Assembly: GCA_004764695.1 (NCBI GenBank)
Contig: SMSO01000037.1
Coordinates: forward strand, 3,160,337 to 3,224,336
Origin: Schizochytrium sp. TIO01
Lineage: Eukaryota > Sar > Bigyra > Thraustochytrida > Thraustochytriidae
Reading direction: 5' to 3'
Length of the DNA: 64,000 nt
Both the position numbers and the translations under genes were made by a program. Of the stretch, positions 44,979 through 55,312 are shown in pieces (the first letter of the stretch is position 1; every line of letters begins with the position of its first letter). The notes beneath the pieces are model-generated. The model was given only the letters and a program-made list of their open reading frames with translations, was not told the origin of the DNA and searched no databases.

Positions 44979-45958
44979 TTCATGTCCACAAGACCATATT
45001 AGATAATGCATTCGCGAGTCACTTAATTAGCTAGCAGTACTTCAAATTTCTGCCATACTATAGTGTACTCACTGTGCTTCACTTTACAAGTTAAAATGCA
45101 CTCTACAATCCGCTAGCGCCCACATTATTTGTGACTTCGCTCCTCAACAAGGGAATCGGTTCATTTTCCGCCGGTTCATCAGACAGAGCAAACAATTGAA
45201 GGCCTTTTCCAATTTGTAAAACATTTAGAGATCATAAATAAGAATCAATGAACTGACTGTCACTTCCGCGTTATAAAGGAATTGAAAATGTAGAATGAAA
45301 AAACAGTATCTAAAAGTACATCTATTTTGTGGAATTTTACCACTCTATAGAGGCATATATTTTCTTACCCTTCAATATTTGTGAAACATTATAACTAAGA
45401 TACAACTCGCTTATTCTTTCTATGAAAGAACTTCTGCTCAAAAGAGCAGGCGGCAGCATCGTTTTCCATCTGCCCCTGATTTTAAAAGCCAAGTTTTTCT
45501 CGCTCAGGATGAGCCACTTTGTCCATTTCAAATTCCGCAACAGAACGATCTTACTCTTTGAACCCATCTTCAGGATGCTTTATTCCAACGCCTAGAGCCC
45601 ATAGTAATGGTTCTAACCCTAGAGACACGGTGTCTAGTTTCCCCACTTCCACCCACTATTCGTGTCAGGCCCTGACTGTTGCGATCAACCCAACTTCAAG
45701 TGAGAATAGACCAGGTAGATCCTGACTGAGGGAATTAAAGGAGTTGAAACAAGAAAATTATAAACGAAGGCTTCAGACAAATAGTGTTGTCTCTGAAGCC
45801 AATAAGAAAGCACACAGTTTTTCTTATTGCAAGTTATTTATGCATAAGCCATAACTCATCTTCAATTTTGTAGGATGAAGCTTACTAGGAGGAAATGAGT
45901 GATCAAGAAATCAAGAAAGAATCAAAAAACATATCAAGCGTCGACGCGTTTAGCACAT
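44979..45958. other. Intergenic region with a hairpin
   Basis: About 1 kb between the convergent ends of the exchanger and L12 genes. No gene seen. At 45770-45801 an imperfect hairpin (GGCTTCAGACAA, loop ATAGTG, TTGTCTCTGAAGCC with two extra bases) lies about 160 bases past the L12 stop and may belong to its 3' end. Confidence 0.4.
45770..45801 (-). repeat. Imperfect hairpin downstream of L12
   Basis: Twelve-base arms GGCTTCAGACAA and TTGTCT(CT)GAAGCC pair except for a two-base bulge, around a six-base loop. Possible 3'-end structure of the L12 transcript; function unproven. Confidence 0.5.
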
Positions 45959-46438
45959 TTACTTTTCCGGGATCTCGAGCTCACCAGCGTCGATCTTTGC
46001 CATGATATCGGTAGGGTGCTCACCGTTGACGGTGCAGCCAACGGAGTGGGCAGTGCCAAGAATCTCCTTGCAGGTTCCGGCGAGGGTGCGGGCCATGGAG
46101 CGGGGGCGCATCACACGTGCAATTTCAATAATCTCGTCGAGGTCCATGTTGCCGTCGTGCTTGACGTTCTTGGGGCCGGCCTTGCGGTCGCGTGCGGGCT
46201 CCTTGAGGGCCTTGATGACCATGGAGGAGGCACTGGGGACAAGCTCAACCTTAGCCTGACGGTTCTGGATGACGAGCTTGACAGTGACCTTGAGTCCCTT
46301 CCAGTCGAGGGTGGCAGCCTTAATGTCCTCACCAACCTTCTTGGGGGAGAGACCAAGGGGACCAACCTTGGGGGCAAGAGCGGAAGCGGCACCGATCTCA
46401 CCACCGATGGCACGCATGGTCACAATCTTAATGTCATC
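45959..46438 (-). CDS. 60S ribosomal protein L12 (uL11), last exon
   Basis: Eukaryotic uL11, which forms the stalk base of the large subunit with the P-proteins and helps bind elongation factors. The frame reads [16 protein letters not shown], then [45 protein letters not shown] and [12 protein letters not shown], matching the family along its whole length except for the first ~8 residues. At the point where the usual N-terminus (MPPK-like) should be, the DNA reads AAACAG before GATGAC, a good 3' splice site at 46439. The frame continues upstream only with unrelated residues. I therefore end this exon at 46438; the short first exon was not found in the next kilobase. The gene shows that introns occur in this genome. 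Confidence 0.93.
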   Translation of the reverse strand, partial: DDIKIVTMRAIGGEIGAASALAPKVGPLGLSPKKVGEDIKAATLDWKGLKVTVKLVIQNRQAKVELVPSASSMVIKALKEPARDRKAGPKNVKHDGNMDLDEIIEIARVMRPRSMARTLAGTCKEILGTAHSVGCTVNGEHPTDIMAKIDAGELEIPEK

Positions 46439-47260
46439 CTGTTTACTCAGCAATAAGACGATCATTGATCATAATGTAGCCCAAATGTCCACATGAGTGT
46501 TAAAACCACACCATCACGAGCAGCGAAGAGTCGTCCAATCCGGAAGCCAGTCATAATCAAGACGCATTTCAATTTGCACGCATTAATAAGCAAGAATTAT
46601 CATGTATTCAAAGTCAGTCTCACAGTTCGCTGTAGTCATATTCCCACATACTCAGTATTGCCCTTCAACATCTCTACTTTTGGACGCGACACGCCTTAGA
46701 CATGCAGACATTGACGATGGTACGTATGCAGCACATACCATCTCAAGAATTAATACATTCATGAAAGTTATTGAAGATGAAGTGTCTTCGCAAATTCGCT
46801 CATGGTCACTGTAGTACCCAATGAAAGGCCACCAGACCATCGCACCTCGTTTGAGCGAGTAGAAGACGGGCAGCTGTCAGCTCAATCTTGGGCATCGCTC
46901 CATAATTCGCTTCAGCATACTCTTTACAAACTCCTTCTGAATTAATTCCACTGCGTCCACATCGTCTACAGCCTCCACGAAACAGTGGCAGCCAGCCAAG
47001 TCGTCGAGGTGCCATGTCCAGCATCCAGCATCATGCCGCCATCAGCAACCCGTTGTCCACAGGATCAATCCAGGCCGCGTCCACGAAGAGAGATGTCAAG
47101 CGTCGCATCCGCTGCGTCCGCCACTTACCGCAGGGGGAGGGCCCATCGTGTCAAGAAGCTTGAGCTACTTCGCGCAAGTCTCTAAACTCAAGAAGGAAAG
47201 AAAGGACTTCTGCCGCCTGCTCTGTCGCTCTCTCTCCTCGCCTGCCCTTCTTCTTCCCAC

Positions 47261-47310
47261 ATACCCCCCTCTATACCCTTCTCTCTCATTATACGCCCCA
47301 GCATACCCCC
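47261..47310 (-). promoter_or_regulatory. GGGTATA motif cluster upstream of L12
   Basis: Four words of ATACCC type on the plus strand, at 47261, 47273, 47291 and 47303, so GGGTATA when read toward the L12 gene. They resemble the motif array before the CNOT4-like gene in sequence and in orientation relative to transcription, but their spacing is less regular. Confidence 0.35.
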
Positions 47311-49049
47311 GCTTAGAGGGGTATTCCAAACACACAGCAGGCGCCGCTTCGCCACCCATTCAATCCTCATTACACGCCGCATCGCTCTTGCCACCGAAAC
47401 TACGGCGCTCTGTGCCGCCGAAGTGTGTGCGCCCTAACCCTGTGATATTTTTGCGGTTCTGCACAGTACCACTATATGGAATAGCTTTGGCTATGAGGTC
47501 GCGTGGGAATGGCACGGGAAGGAGCCCAGAGGTCATGACAAGTCGGCTGGAATTCATGGCAAATGGGCAATGAGAAACATAAAGTAGAAGTGAAGGGGAT
47601 AGAAAGCGAAGTTTAGCTTCGATAGGGAATGGGAATAGAAGCAATATTTGATACAGGACCCAGGCATTCAGTCGTCTGCATATAACCCAGCGGAAAACCT
47701 TGGAGTTGCTTGAAGTTGCAGAAATTGTAGGCACTAAGGTAGAGCAAAAGGAAAAGACGGCTTGCTGTGCGAGTGAGAGTGGTGACTTCGTTGATTGAGA
47801 ATTTGAGAATGAAGTGGAGATTTTTAGAGGCAAACTATGAGTCCACACCATGGCAGCATGGTAGGATGTTGCCTTGTGATGGCAGAAGAGAAATTGCATT
47901 TAACCATCTTTGTACGAGCCAGGACTTTGTGTAGGTGACACCATTTATGAGTATTCTTTCTTCTGTTGGTGTAATCAATTTCTCCACATACCTCATGCAG
48001 AGCAGAGCAGACATGTATGTATGTACCTACTCAGTTTGTTGGCAGATGTTCCTTGGTACGTCTCAAAAAATCATCGCAGAGGACTACACAATATTTTCTT
48101 GTTCCACTACATAGACCTTCGCAAGAGCTGCCAAGCTCTTCACTCACTGACCAGAATGGAGAACTCGCCTTCGTGAGAACCTGGAGTTGCCTACCTTCCT
48201 TCTCTATGCTCGAAAACAAACCAGGATGACAATATCCCTGTTGGCACTTCTTTCCAATCGACTCAGACTTCAAAGTGCACGTAAGTCACATGAAATGCGA
48301 TCAATGCCTTAAAGGACAATATTCCCTTTTGGCGATGAACTCCAACAACTCAGTGTGCAAAGAACCAAGCACCAGCTGAGAAGCAGCTCCACCGCCTCCT
48401 TGCCAACGCTCTTGAGCTTGCTTGTAAACCCGCAGGCACCAATGAAAGGCGCTGCAAAGACTCGTAGCACCTGCAAGCAACTGAGAAGGATGAGGAAGGA
48501 GGGCTCCATCTTCTACCCATACTTGTAAACTTGTAAACCCAGCTCATGCACAGTTTGCTTCGCTGGCATCGGCGCCAGGCCGACCACCAAGGCCTCTTCG
48601 GAGTGCAGATACCGCGACCATGAGTGCGCCGGGGCAGTGCTGTGCTCAGCAGTCTGCTGCTCGGCAAGGTCCTTGCAACCCGCAAGCGAGTTCTGCCATG
48701 GGTTTGGTTCCGCAAGAGAGAGAGAGATCTTGAAGCATCGTTGATTGATTGATTGATCTTACACGAATTACATTTTACGTGTCTTCCTGTTCGAGTTTCC
48801 AGATGCTATCTCTCAGAAGGCCATGGCCAAAGAGACGATACTCGAGGCGATGATCTTGACTGCATTGAGGATCCTGCCTGATTGCGACGTCGAGCTCAGG
48901 CGACTTCTTGCCTTGCAGCACGCCGACGGAGTGGCATGGAACCCAAGCAAGCCAACCCGAAGTCCTGCGACAGATTTAGATCAACTGATGCAAGAAGATC
49001 TCAAGCGACCCGAACCTCCAATTCGCTGACTACTTCAACAGAGAGAGCT

Positions 49050-49140
49050 GTTTTTCCTTTCTTTTCCTTTCCTTTCCTTTCTTCTTCCTTTCTTTTCCTT
49101 TCTTTTCCTTTCTTTTCCTTTCTTTCCCTTTCTTTTCTTT
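49050..49140. repeat. CCTTT/TTTCC pentanucleotide-like microsatellite
   Basis: Tandem TTTCC and TTTTCC words, slightly degenerate, for about 90 bases. Simple repeat without visible coding role. Confidence 0.85.
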
Positions 49141-49467
49141 TGAGCCCGACTTCCTTTGCATTGTCCAAGTTATTCAATCACAACTTTTTCTTTTCTGTGT
49201 CATTTGGCACACGAATTCGCTATAGTAGCGGTAGTAGTATCGAGTCAATAAACAAGCACAGCTTTAGAGATGGTTTTAAGCTAAATAGACAATAGGTTTC
49301 AAGTTGTTCCTCCTTCTTTTCTATAATTGAGACTGAAGAGAAAAGGAAAAGGAAAAGAAAAAGCTTAGCGAACAGAATTCTGAGGGGGCAGAAAAGAGCA
49401 AAGAACAAAGGAAAGAGAAGGAAAGAGAAAGGGTAAAACTTTGAGACAAAAGGAAAGATCGAAGAGA

Positions 49468-49493
49468 CAAATAAATAAATAAATAAATAAATA
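49468..49493. repeat. AAAT tetranucleotide microsatellite
   Basis: Six or more exact AAAT (TAAA) units in tandem, upstream of the aldehyde dehydrogenase gene. Confidence 0.9.
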
Positions 49494-49937
49494 ACATTGG
49501 CAGAGTAGTCGGCGTACGATCTTTCGCGCTCACAATCTTCAAGCACAGGCTTGCTCGCGAGCGCCTTCTCGGAGTCCCTCACAGACAGCAGGAGGCAGCG
49601 CCAGCCACCTTTGGGCTGTGAATGCCACCAACTTAGCGCAGTGGACCGAGAAAGCACGTACCTTCGAAGGTAAACGCGGCTTCGGAAAAGATACAACAAA
49701 CTGAGAGGCCCATGAAGGACGAGGTAGCCAGGTAGCAGTTAGTTAGGCGCGAGGTAGCAGTAGTGGGGCGATCTGTGGTTAGACATGTGTACGAGGTACT
49801 ACGGCGGCGTAGAAGAGTGCATTTCACAAGAAGACGGAAGACATAGTGAGGAAGAAGCAAATCCGGATTGAGCAGAAGACCACGGCTGAAGACACGTAGA
49901 TTCGAGCGAGTGCGTGCGAGTTCAAGGTTAAAGCAAG

Positions 49938-51452
49938 ATGACCGGCATGAAGGGAATTGATGAGGAGATGCTGACGGCATCTGGGGTCCTCAAGAACTTC
50001 ATTAACGGCGAGTTCGTGCCGACAATTAGTCTCGCTACACGGGATATTGTCAACCCGTACTCCGAGGAGGTTATTGTCAGGGCCCCTGAAGCCACTCCCG
50101 AAGATGTTGAGGCTGCTGCCTCCGCCGCTCAAGCTGCGCAGAGCTCCTGGGCCAGCCTCACAGGTGCCCAGCGTGCCGAATTTATGCGTGCAATTGCCAA
50201 AGAAATCGCAGAACGCAAGCCGGAGCTGAGTGAGCTCGAGACCATGCAGAACGGTAAGCCCCTCCCGGAAGCCGAATGGGACCTCGATGACTGCTCCACA
50301 TGCTTCAACTACTACGCCAAGCTTGCTGAGGAGCTTGACAACGAGCGTGGATGCAAATCCGTTGATGTCGGTGATGACACTTACGAGTGCACCATTCGCC
50401 AGGAAGCCGCTGGCGTCGCTGGTCTCATCATTGCCTTCAACTACCCTCTGCTCCTCTTCTGCTGGAAGGTGTGCCCTGCCATTGCTGCAGGTTGCACTGT
50501 AGTTGTCAAACCCAGTGAGTACACACCGCTTACCACGCTGGCATTCTGCCGCATCTTGCAGAAGGTTGGAGTCCCTCCCGGCGTTATTAACATTGTGACT
50601 GGCAGTGGACCTACTGGTGCTGCCATCGTTGCTTCGCCCAAGATTGATGTCTGCTCTCTGACCGGATCCCCCGGTGCTGGAGCTGCGGCTGGTTCCGTAG
50701 CTGCGAGCAAGCTAAAGAAGATGGGTCTCGAGCTTGGTGGTCACAGTGCTGCGATTGTCCACGCTGATGCTGCGCTTGACAACGCTGCAGAGTGGGTTTG
50801 CTTTGGATCCTGGTGGACCAATGGCCAGATCTGCAGTTCTACTACTCGTGTCCTCATTGAAGAGTCCATCGCAGACGATTTTGTCGAGAAGCTCAAGGCA
50901 ATCGGCGACAAGATCAAAATGGGCGACCCTATGGACTCCACAACTCGTCTTGGACCTGTCATTTCCCGCAAGCAGCAGCAGCTTGTGCTTGGTATCATCG
51001 AAAAGGCAGTTGCACAGGGTGCTAAGCGTGTCTACGGTAACCCTCCTGCATCTGATGCCAAGGGCTTCTTTGTTCCGGCCACCATTTTGCGTCTGGACAA
51101 GGGTGACAAGCAGAACATTGCCTGGACCGACGAAATCTTTGGACCGGTTCTTGTTATTCAGACTTTCACGACCGAGGAAGAGTCCATTGAGCTTGCTAAC
51201 GACTCCAAGTATGGTCTCGCTGGGGCCGTCTTCTCTAGCGATGCTGGCAAGCTCGAACGCGCTACCCGTGGATTTAAGTCAGGTATTGTATGGAACAACT
51301 GCTCTCAGCCTTGCTTTTGCCAGCTCCCATGGGGTGGTCGTAAGCTCAGTGGTGTCGGCCGTGATCTTGGAGAATATGGTCTCGCCAACTACCTTGAGTC
51401 TAAGCAGGTCGTGGTCTACAAGTCGAATGATCCTCTGGGTTGGTACTGCTAA
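49938..51452 (+). CDS. ALDH10-type aminoaldehyde/betaine aldehyde dehydrogenase
   Basis: A 504-residue NAD-dependent aldehyde dehydrogenase of the usual family length. The ALDH10 subfamily of plants oxidises betaine aldehyde and aminoaldehydes. Its marks here are WDLDDCSTCFNYYAKLAEELD (about 115-135), AFNYPLLLFCWKVCPAIAAGC (~172-192) and the C-terminal WNNCSQPCFCQLPWGGRK. The catalytic Glu is in LELGGHS (~264) and the catalytic Cys in NGQICSS (~298); the NAD-binding TGSPGAGAAAG follows the family GSTATG pattern loosely. No peroxisomal SKL-type end or signal peptide, so cytosolic. If active on betaine aldehyde it would make the osmolyte glycine betaine, useful in a marine cell; polyamine breakdown is the alternative. 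Codons are GC-ending, suggesting good expression. Confidence 0.92.
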   Translation: MTGMKGIDEEMLTASGVLKNFINGEFVPTISLATRDIVNPYSEEVIVRAPEATPEDVEAAASAAQAAQSSWASLTGAQRAEFMRAIAKEIAERKPELSELETMQNGKPLPEAEWDLDDCSTCFNYYAKLAEELDNERGCKSVDVGDDTYECTIRQEAAGVAGLIIAFNYPLLLFCWKVCPAIAAGCTVVVKPSEYTPLTTLAFCRILQKVGVPPGVINIVTGSGPTGAAIVASPKIDVCSLTGSPGAGAAAGSVAASKLKKMGLELGGHSAAIVHADAALDNAAEWVCFGSWWTNGQICSSTTRVLIEESIADDFVEKLKAIGDKIKMGDPMDSTTRLGPVISRKQQQLVLGIIEKAVAQGAKRVYGNPPASDAKGFFVPATILRLDKGDKQNIAWTDEIFGPVLVIQTFTTEEESIELANDSKYGLAGAVFSSDAGKLERATRGFKSGIVWNNCSQPCFCQLPWGGRKLSGVGRDLGEYGLANYLESKQVVVYKSNDPLGWYC

Positions 51453-51846
51453 TCTAGCACTTGTGTATGAACATAATAACATTCAAAATGGAAGTAATAA
51501 CTCATGTTCCACTTTTTTGTTTGCATCCGAACAAATTGTAAAACCCTACTATGTGATTTTATATACAAACGCAGATCGGTCTGGACAAACTAGTTTACGT
51601 GTCTTGCAGTTTGCTTCAGTATAGTTTTGTACAGTCCTCATACTGAATCTAGTTTAAATGGCTAGTCTAAAGTAATGACAAGCTCAATGCACGCAGATTC
51701 GCTAACAAAATGACATGTTTCCGTCTTAGGTTCATACAAACTTTCATTTATTAAAATAAGATATTCAGCCTACCACGGTAATCCTCTTGGACCAAAAAAA
51801 GATGACGTACAATAGATGTACCTAACTCTTTGCATCACCGGGACTA

Positions 51847-54249
51847 TCATCTACTCGTCCATTTCGTCCAATCTAGAAAAGGCACCACCCCTGTCTTCTT
51901 GTAGGGTGGAAAAGGCTCCTCGACTGCCACGGCCTCCTCCATTTTTGCGTCCAGAATTTGCATTGGCATTTGCGTTTCGAGCGTTAAGAAATTTACGGAG
52001 GTCTGCGTCGATGCCTTCAAAGCCATCCATACCTCCGCCCATGCCGCCCATGCCATGCCGCCCATGCCACCCATGCCACCCATGCCGCCCATGCCACCCA
52101 TGCTGTTCATCGCCGCACGGAGGCTACCTGGAAGTCCATTCTTTGAGCGTGCGTCTTTGCGCGCACGTGTAAACTGCCATAAAAATACCAAAACAACTGT
52201 AGCCACAATCAGGGGACCCCTAATCCAGTTGAAGTCCTGTTTAACTTCTTCATATGGCAAAGCTGTTTCGAATAGACGAAGACCAAGCTCTGCATCGTGG
52301 CCCATAATAGCTGCACTCACCAAAAAGCGAGTACCACGGAAAACCTCTGTCAAGCTAATGCTGCGAAGCATCGGCAAAGTCTTAGCGAGTTCCCCACTAA
52401 AATTAGCGTCAGCTTCTGCCTCACTTAGAACATGAGCAAAGAGAAATTTTGGCGGTTTTGTCACAACGTGTGTGGCATTAAAAACACAAAGTACAGGGCC
52501 AACCCGAGCAAGGAGATATCCAGTCACAGTCGCAACATGCACAGGTGCAGCCTTGGGCAAAAGCCTTTGCTGGTCCAGACTCTGTGATTGGAGGAACGCA
52601 ATTGCATGCTGATAAACAGGAACCTTACGGACTAGTGAGCATGATGCACCGCCAGACATAGCCTTCTCACCTTCCTTTGGTCTAGTCCGTGTGTTATAAA
52701 CTAAGACCTCGCCTTGGTCGGTGCCGGCGTATACAAACATAGCCTTTAAAGCATCATAGGCAATGCCGACAAGCTGTGCATCGCGTAATCCTTCGCATAT
52801 CTTGCGTGACTGCACCAATGATCCGCTATTAGCCAAGTACAGTCGAGCTCCATCTGAAAGTGCTACCTGATTACCATTGTTTGCGAACTGCTGGACTGCT
52901 GTGGAGCTAGGCACAAGCTCACCACTCAATGCACCATCGCGTTTAAAGGTGCGCACAAGTCCGTTGGCGAAACTGCAAGTGACGATCGGAGTTTTTCGTG
53001 CGCTAAAAATAGCAGCGTTAACAAGTTCATCACAGCCATCAGGGAAGTTCTCGCTGGCCTCACAAAAGTTGAAGGCTTGCTTCTCTGTTAAAGCAACCCC
53101 AAATCCTGTTGAAGAAGTCTCGCTAGGAGGGACAGGGTCTAGGCCTACAATCCGTTCGTTGTAGATGCTTACACTAACATTGTAAGTAACTGCTGTGCCA
53201 TTTGCATACAAGGCATACATAAACGGGGATGGGGCCGAGAGAGCAAGCAGAAACTTGGGAAGGTGTTGCGGGTCCATCAATTGCTTCTTATAAATACTGT
53301 CCCCCGTCAGTACATCAGTGACCTCTACAATACCTTCTTCATTAAGTGCGAGGGTCAATGCCAAATGACCACGATAGCCAGCTTCATGCAAGTGTTTAGC
53401 ACGAGAACCTTTTGCATGAATCATAAGGATATCAGCACTTATCAATCGTGGAGTGGGAAGCTTAACACGTTCGATAAAGTAGCTTTCAAAAAACTCGCCT
53501 GAACCTAACAAAGCCCCACTCTCTTGTAGCGGTTCCCATTGTTGTTGCTGATGCTGGTATTGTGTTGGCTGTGTGGAAGTCGATGATGAACTGCCCTGAC
53601 TGGCGAAATTATCGCGAGAACTCAGATTCTCGATGTTTTTCAAAAGGTCCTCAATATCCTGTAAGTCACTTAGAGAATTCTCCATCACAGCTTTGCGAAT
53701 CTCTTGTAGAGCCAATAACCGTCGCTCATGTGTACGAATTAATTCCTGAGTCTCGTCAAGCTCCTTCATCAAAATCCTTAGCAGAGCATCGATTTGAAGT
53801 TGTGCTTCATGCTGATTCTGCATTGAGTGAGATAATTTGGAGCCTTGGTCGACAAGGTTTAGCGGGATCTTGCCCACGCCAATACTCTCAAACTCTTCGT
53901 TTTGGCAATCTACACACGAACCGAACTCAGAATCTAAGTCTATCTTTGCAGATACATCTGAATCTTGCCCATTGTTAAGATTTTCGCACTCTTCAATATC
54001 TTCTTGCGTATTCCCCCAATCCCCTACAATTGGCACTTCTTCTCCATCGTCGCTAGAAAGAGCAGCAGAAGCTGAAGCAGACTTGACCTCCTGGCACACG
54101 CCCAGGGTCACGAACAGCGCCCAAACCGCTACTACCAGCACCCAAGCTGTTTTACGTGTAGCATATGCACTCCCTCCTCTGCCATTCCCTCTTCTCCATC
54201 GTGGTTTTATCGCCACCTGCATTGCAGGAGTCGTCTTCAAAGCTATCAT
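51847..54249 (-). CDS. Membrane protein with luminal beta-propeller-like domain
   Basis: An 800-residue protein of unknown family. A basic N-terminus is followed by a hydrophobic segment (~34-52, AWVLVVAVWALFVTLGVC) that is a signal peptide or anchor. Then come an acidic region, a coiled coil (~140-205), and a long beta-rich part (~235-640) whose repeated strands (GHLALTLALNEEGIVEVTD, MFVYAGTDQGEVLVYN) suggest a propeller. A membrane helix lies near 672-692 (PLIVATVVLVFLWQFTRAR), and then Gly-Gly-Met repeats. The order is that of a type I membrane protein of the secretory pathway. At about 52048-52056 one nine-base GGM unit lacks four bases. The given frame then ends in an odd tail, whereas the other frame gives GGMDGFEGIDADLRKFL... 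and stops at 51851, four bases away; I believe the latter is the real end. Confidence 0.8.
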   Translation of the reverse strand: MIALKTTPAMQVAIKPRWRRGNGRGGSAYATRKTAWVLVVAVWALFVTLGVCQEVKSASASAALSSDDGEEVPIVGDWGNTQEDIEECENLNNGQDSDVSAKIDLDSEFGSCVDCQNEEFESIGVGKIPLNLVDQGSKLSHSMQNQHEAQLQIDALLRILMKELDETQELIRTHERRLLALQEIRKAVMENSLSDLQDIEDLLKNIENLSSRDNFASQGSSSSTSTQPTQYQHQQQQWEPLQESGALLGSGEFFESYFIERVKLPTPRLISADILMIHAKGSRAKHLHEAGYRGHLALTLALNEEGIVEVTDVLTGDSIYKKQLMDPQHLPKFLLALSAPSPFMYALYANGTAVTYNVSVSIYNERIVGLDPVPPSETSSTGFGVALTEKQAFNFCEASENFPDGCDELVNAAIFSARKTPIVTCSFANGLVRTFKRDGALSGELVPSSTAVQQFANNGNQVALSDGARLYLANSGSLVQSRKICEGLRDAQLVGIAYDALKAMFVYAGTDQGEVLVYNTRTRPKEGEKAMSGGASCSLVRKVPVYQHAIAFLQSQSLDQQRLLPKAAPVHVATVTGYLLARVGPVLCVFNATHVVTKPPKFLFAHVLSEAEADANFSGELAKTLPMLRSISLTEVFRGTRFLVSAAIMGHDAELGLRLFETALPYEEVKQDFNWIRGPLIVATVVLVFLWQFTRARKDARSKNGLPGSLRAAMNSMGGMGGMGGMGGMGGMAWAAWAEVWMALKASTQTSVNFLTLETQMPMQILDAKMEEAVAVEEPFPPYKKTGVVPFLDWTKWTSR
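52040..52118 (-). repeat. Nine-base repeat coding for Gly-Gly-Met
   Basis: About eight units of CATGCCRCC (plus strand). One unit near 52049-52053 is reduced to five bases, which shifts the reading frame of the membrane-protein gene. Confidence 0.85.
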
Positions 54250-55312
54250 CGCAAGAGATCTGGTGAATTCGAAGAATGCGAACTCCCCTCAACTCAAACA
54301 GCCACTAAGGAAAGTATCTGCTGAAACATCATGTCAACCCACGGGTCGATAAGTTACAGATAACGTTTTTAACTTGGGCATTATTACCCGTTACAAAGTG
54401 CCAGGTTACGAAAACTAATGTAAGAAACCTGTTATTTAGTAACCTCCCGTTATGGATGATGACGTTTTGAGCGCATGATTTTCCCAACGGTTATAGACTT
54501 CATATGTATCCCCACAATGCCTTTCACTATAGCTATTTACCTGTTCAAAATGGCGTACGAGGGGTGCAGATTGCAAGAGTAGACCTGGTCCTGAGAGAGC
54601 TGTTGTGGAGATAAGAATCGGGTATTACAGTAGAGAATGGAGACAGATACAGTAAAGTAAAGAAAAAACTAAAATAGAGAATAGCAAATTATACAGTAGA
54701 GAATGGATGAATACAGCGTAGAATGCGGTGCATGGAGAAGAGGAACAGACCACAATCGCGCGCCCTCTCCCGCACGAAGGTCGGTGGCCAGGCGCGAATA
54801 TCGTCGCTCCCGGTGGCCACGACCTCAATCATCTCACCTTCTTACCCTCATCCTGCTCTACGAGAGCGTCACTGGCGTCTCGTGCCTGTCCGAGCCTGAG
54901 GCCGCGGGTCCGCGTTCATTTACTGAGACATTCAGTGGCCAAATCACTTATTCATTTATTCCTTCATCCATTCCCTCGTTTCTTCACCACTTGGCCAACG
55001 TCATTCACCCGGCCGCAGACAACCTCTTCTGCCGCTTTGGCAGACATTGTACTCCCTCTCGTAAGGCTTGGCTTTGTCTCACCCGAGCGGCTTGCTGCAG
55101 TGTAGGCAGAAGTGCTCACTCAGATTGGAGTTATCCTTCTTCAAAGAGAACAATCCATAACATCAAAGCAAGAGGAAAGAGAAAAGAAAACAGAATCTAC
55201 TACTAAAGTTTAGCATAGGAGGGCATAGCATCGAGCATAGAGGCTCTTCGCTTCTGCTGCTCCACAGACTCATATACAAGCTAATAAGGGGCACCAGCCA
55301 AGCTCGTAGAAG
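54250..55312. other. Intergenic region between divergent genes
   Basis: About 1.1 kb holding the promoters of the membrane protein (minus) and of the nuclear-type protein (plus). A short repeat of TACAGTAGAGAATGGA words occurs at about 54630-54710. Open frames here lack protein character. Confidence 0.4.

Larger units (their letters stand above)
46439..49937. other. 3.5-kb region: L12 upstream part and gene-poor sequence
   Basis: Must contain the first exon and promoter of L12 and the promoter of the aldehyde dehydrogenase gene. Near 47261-47310 the minus strand carries four GGGTATA-like words, similar to the array before CNOT4. A plus frame at 48823-49029 (MAKETILEAMILTALRI) contains DVELRRLLALQHADG, which resembles an alpha/alpha-barrel repeat of prenyltransferase-like enzymes; it may be a relic. 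CCTTT-type repeats lie at 49050-49140 and AAAT repeats at 49468-49493. No other gene is supported. Confidence 0.35.

Noticed and set aside
46806-47024. MPKIELTAAR frame as the first exon of L12
   Set aside because: It resembles the expected MPPK-type start only in the first residues, and continues as an unrelated peptide to a weak donor.
50734-51624. 296-codon plus-strand frame inside the aldehyde dehydrogenase gene
   Set aside because: Other-frame shadow of a well-conserved gene with strong codon bias; composition is not protein-like.
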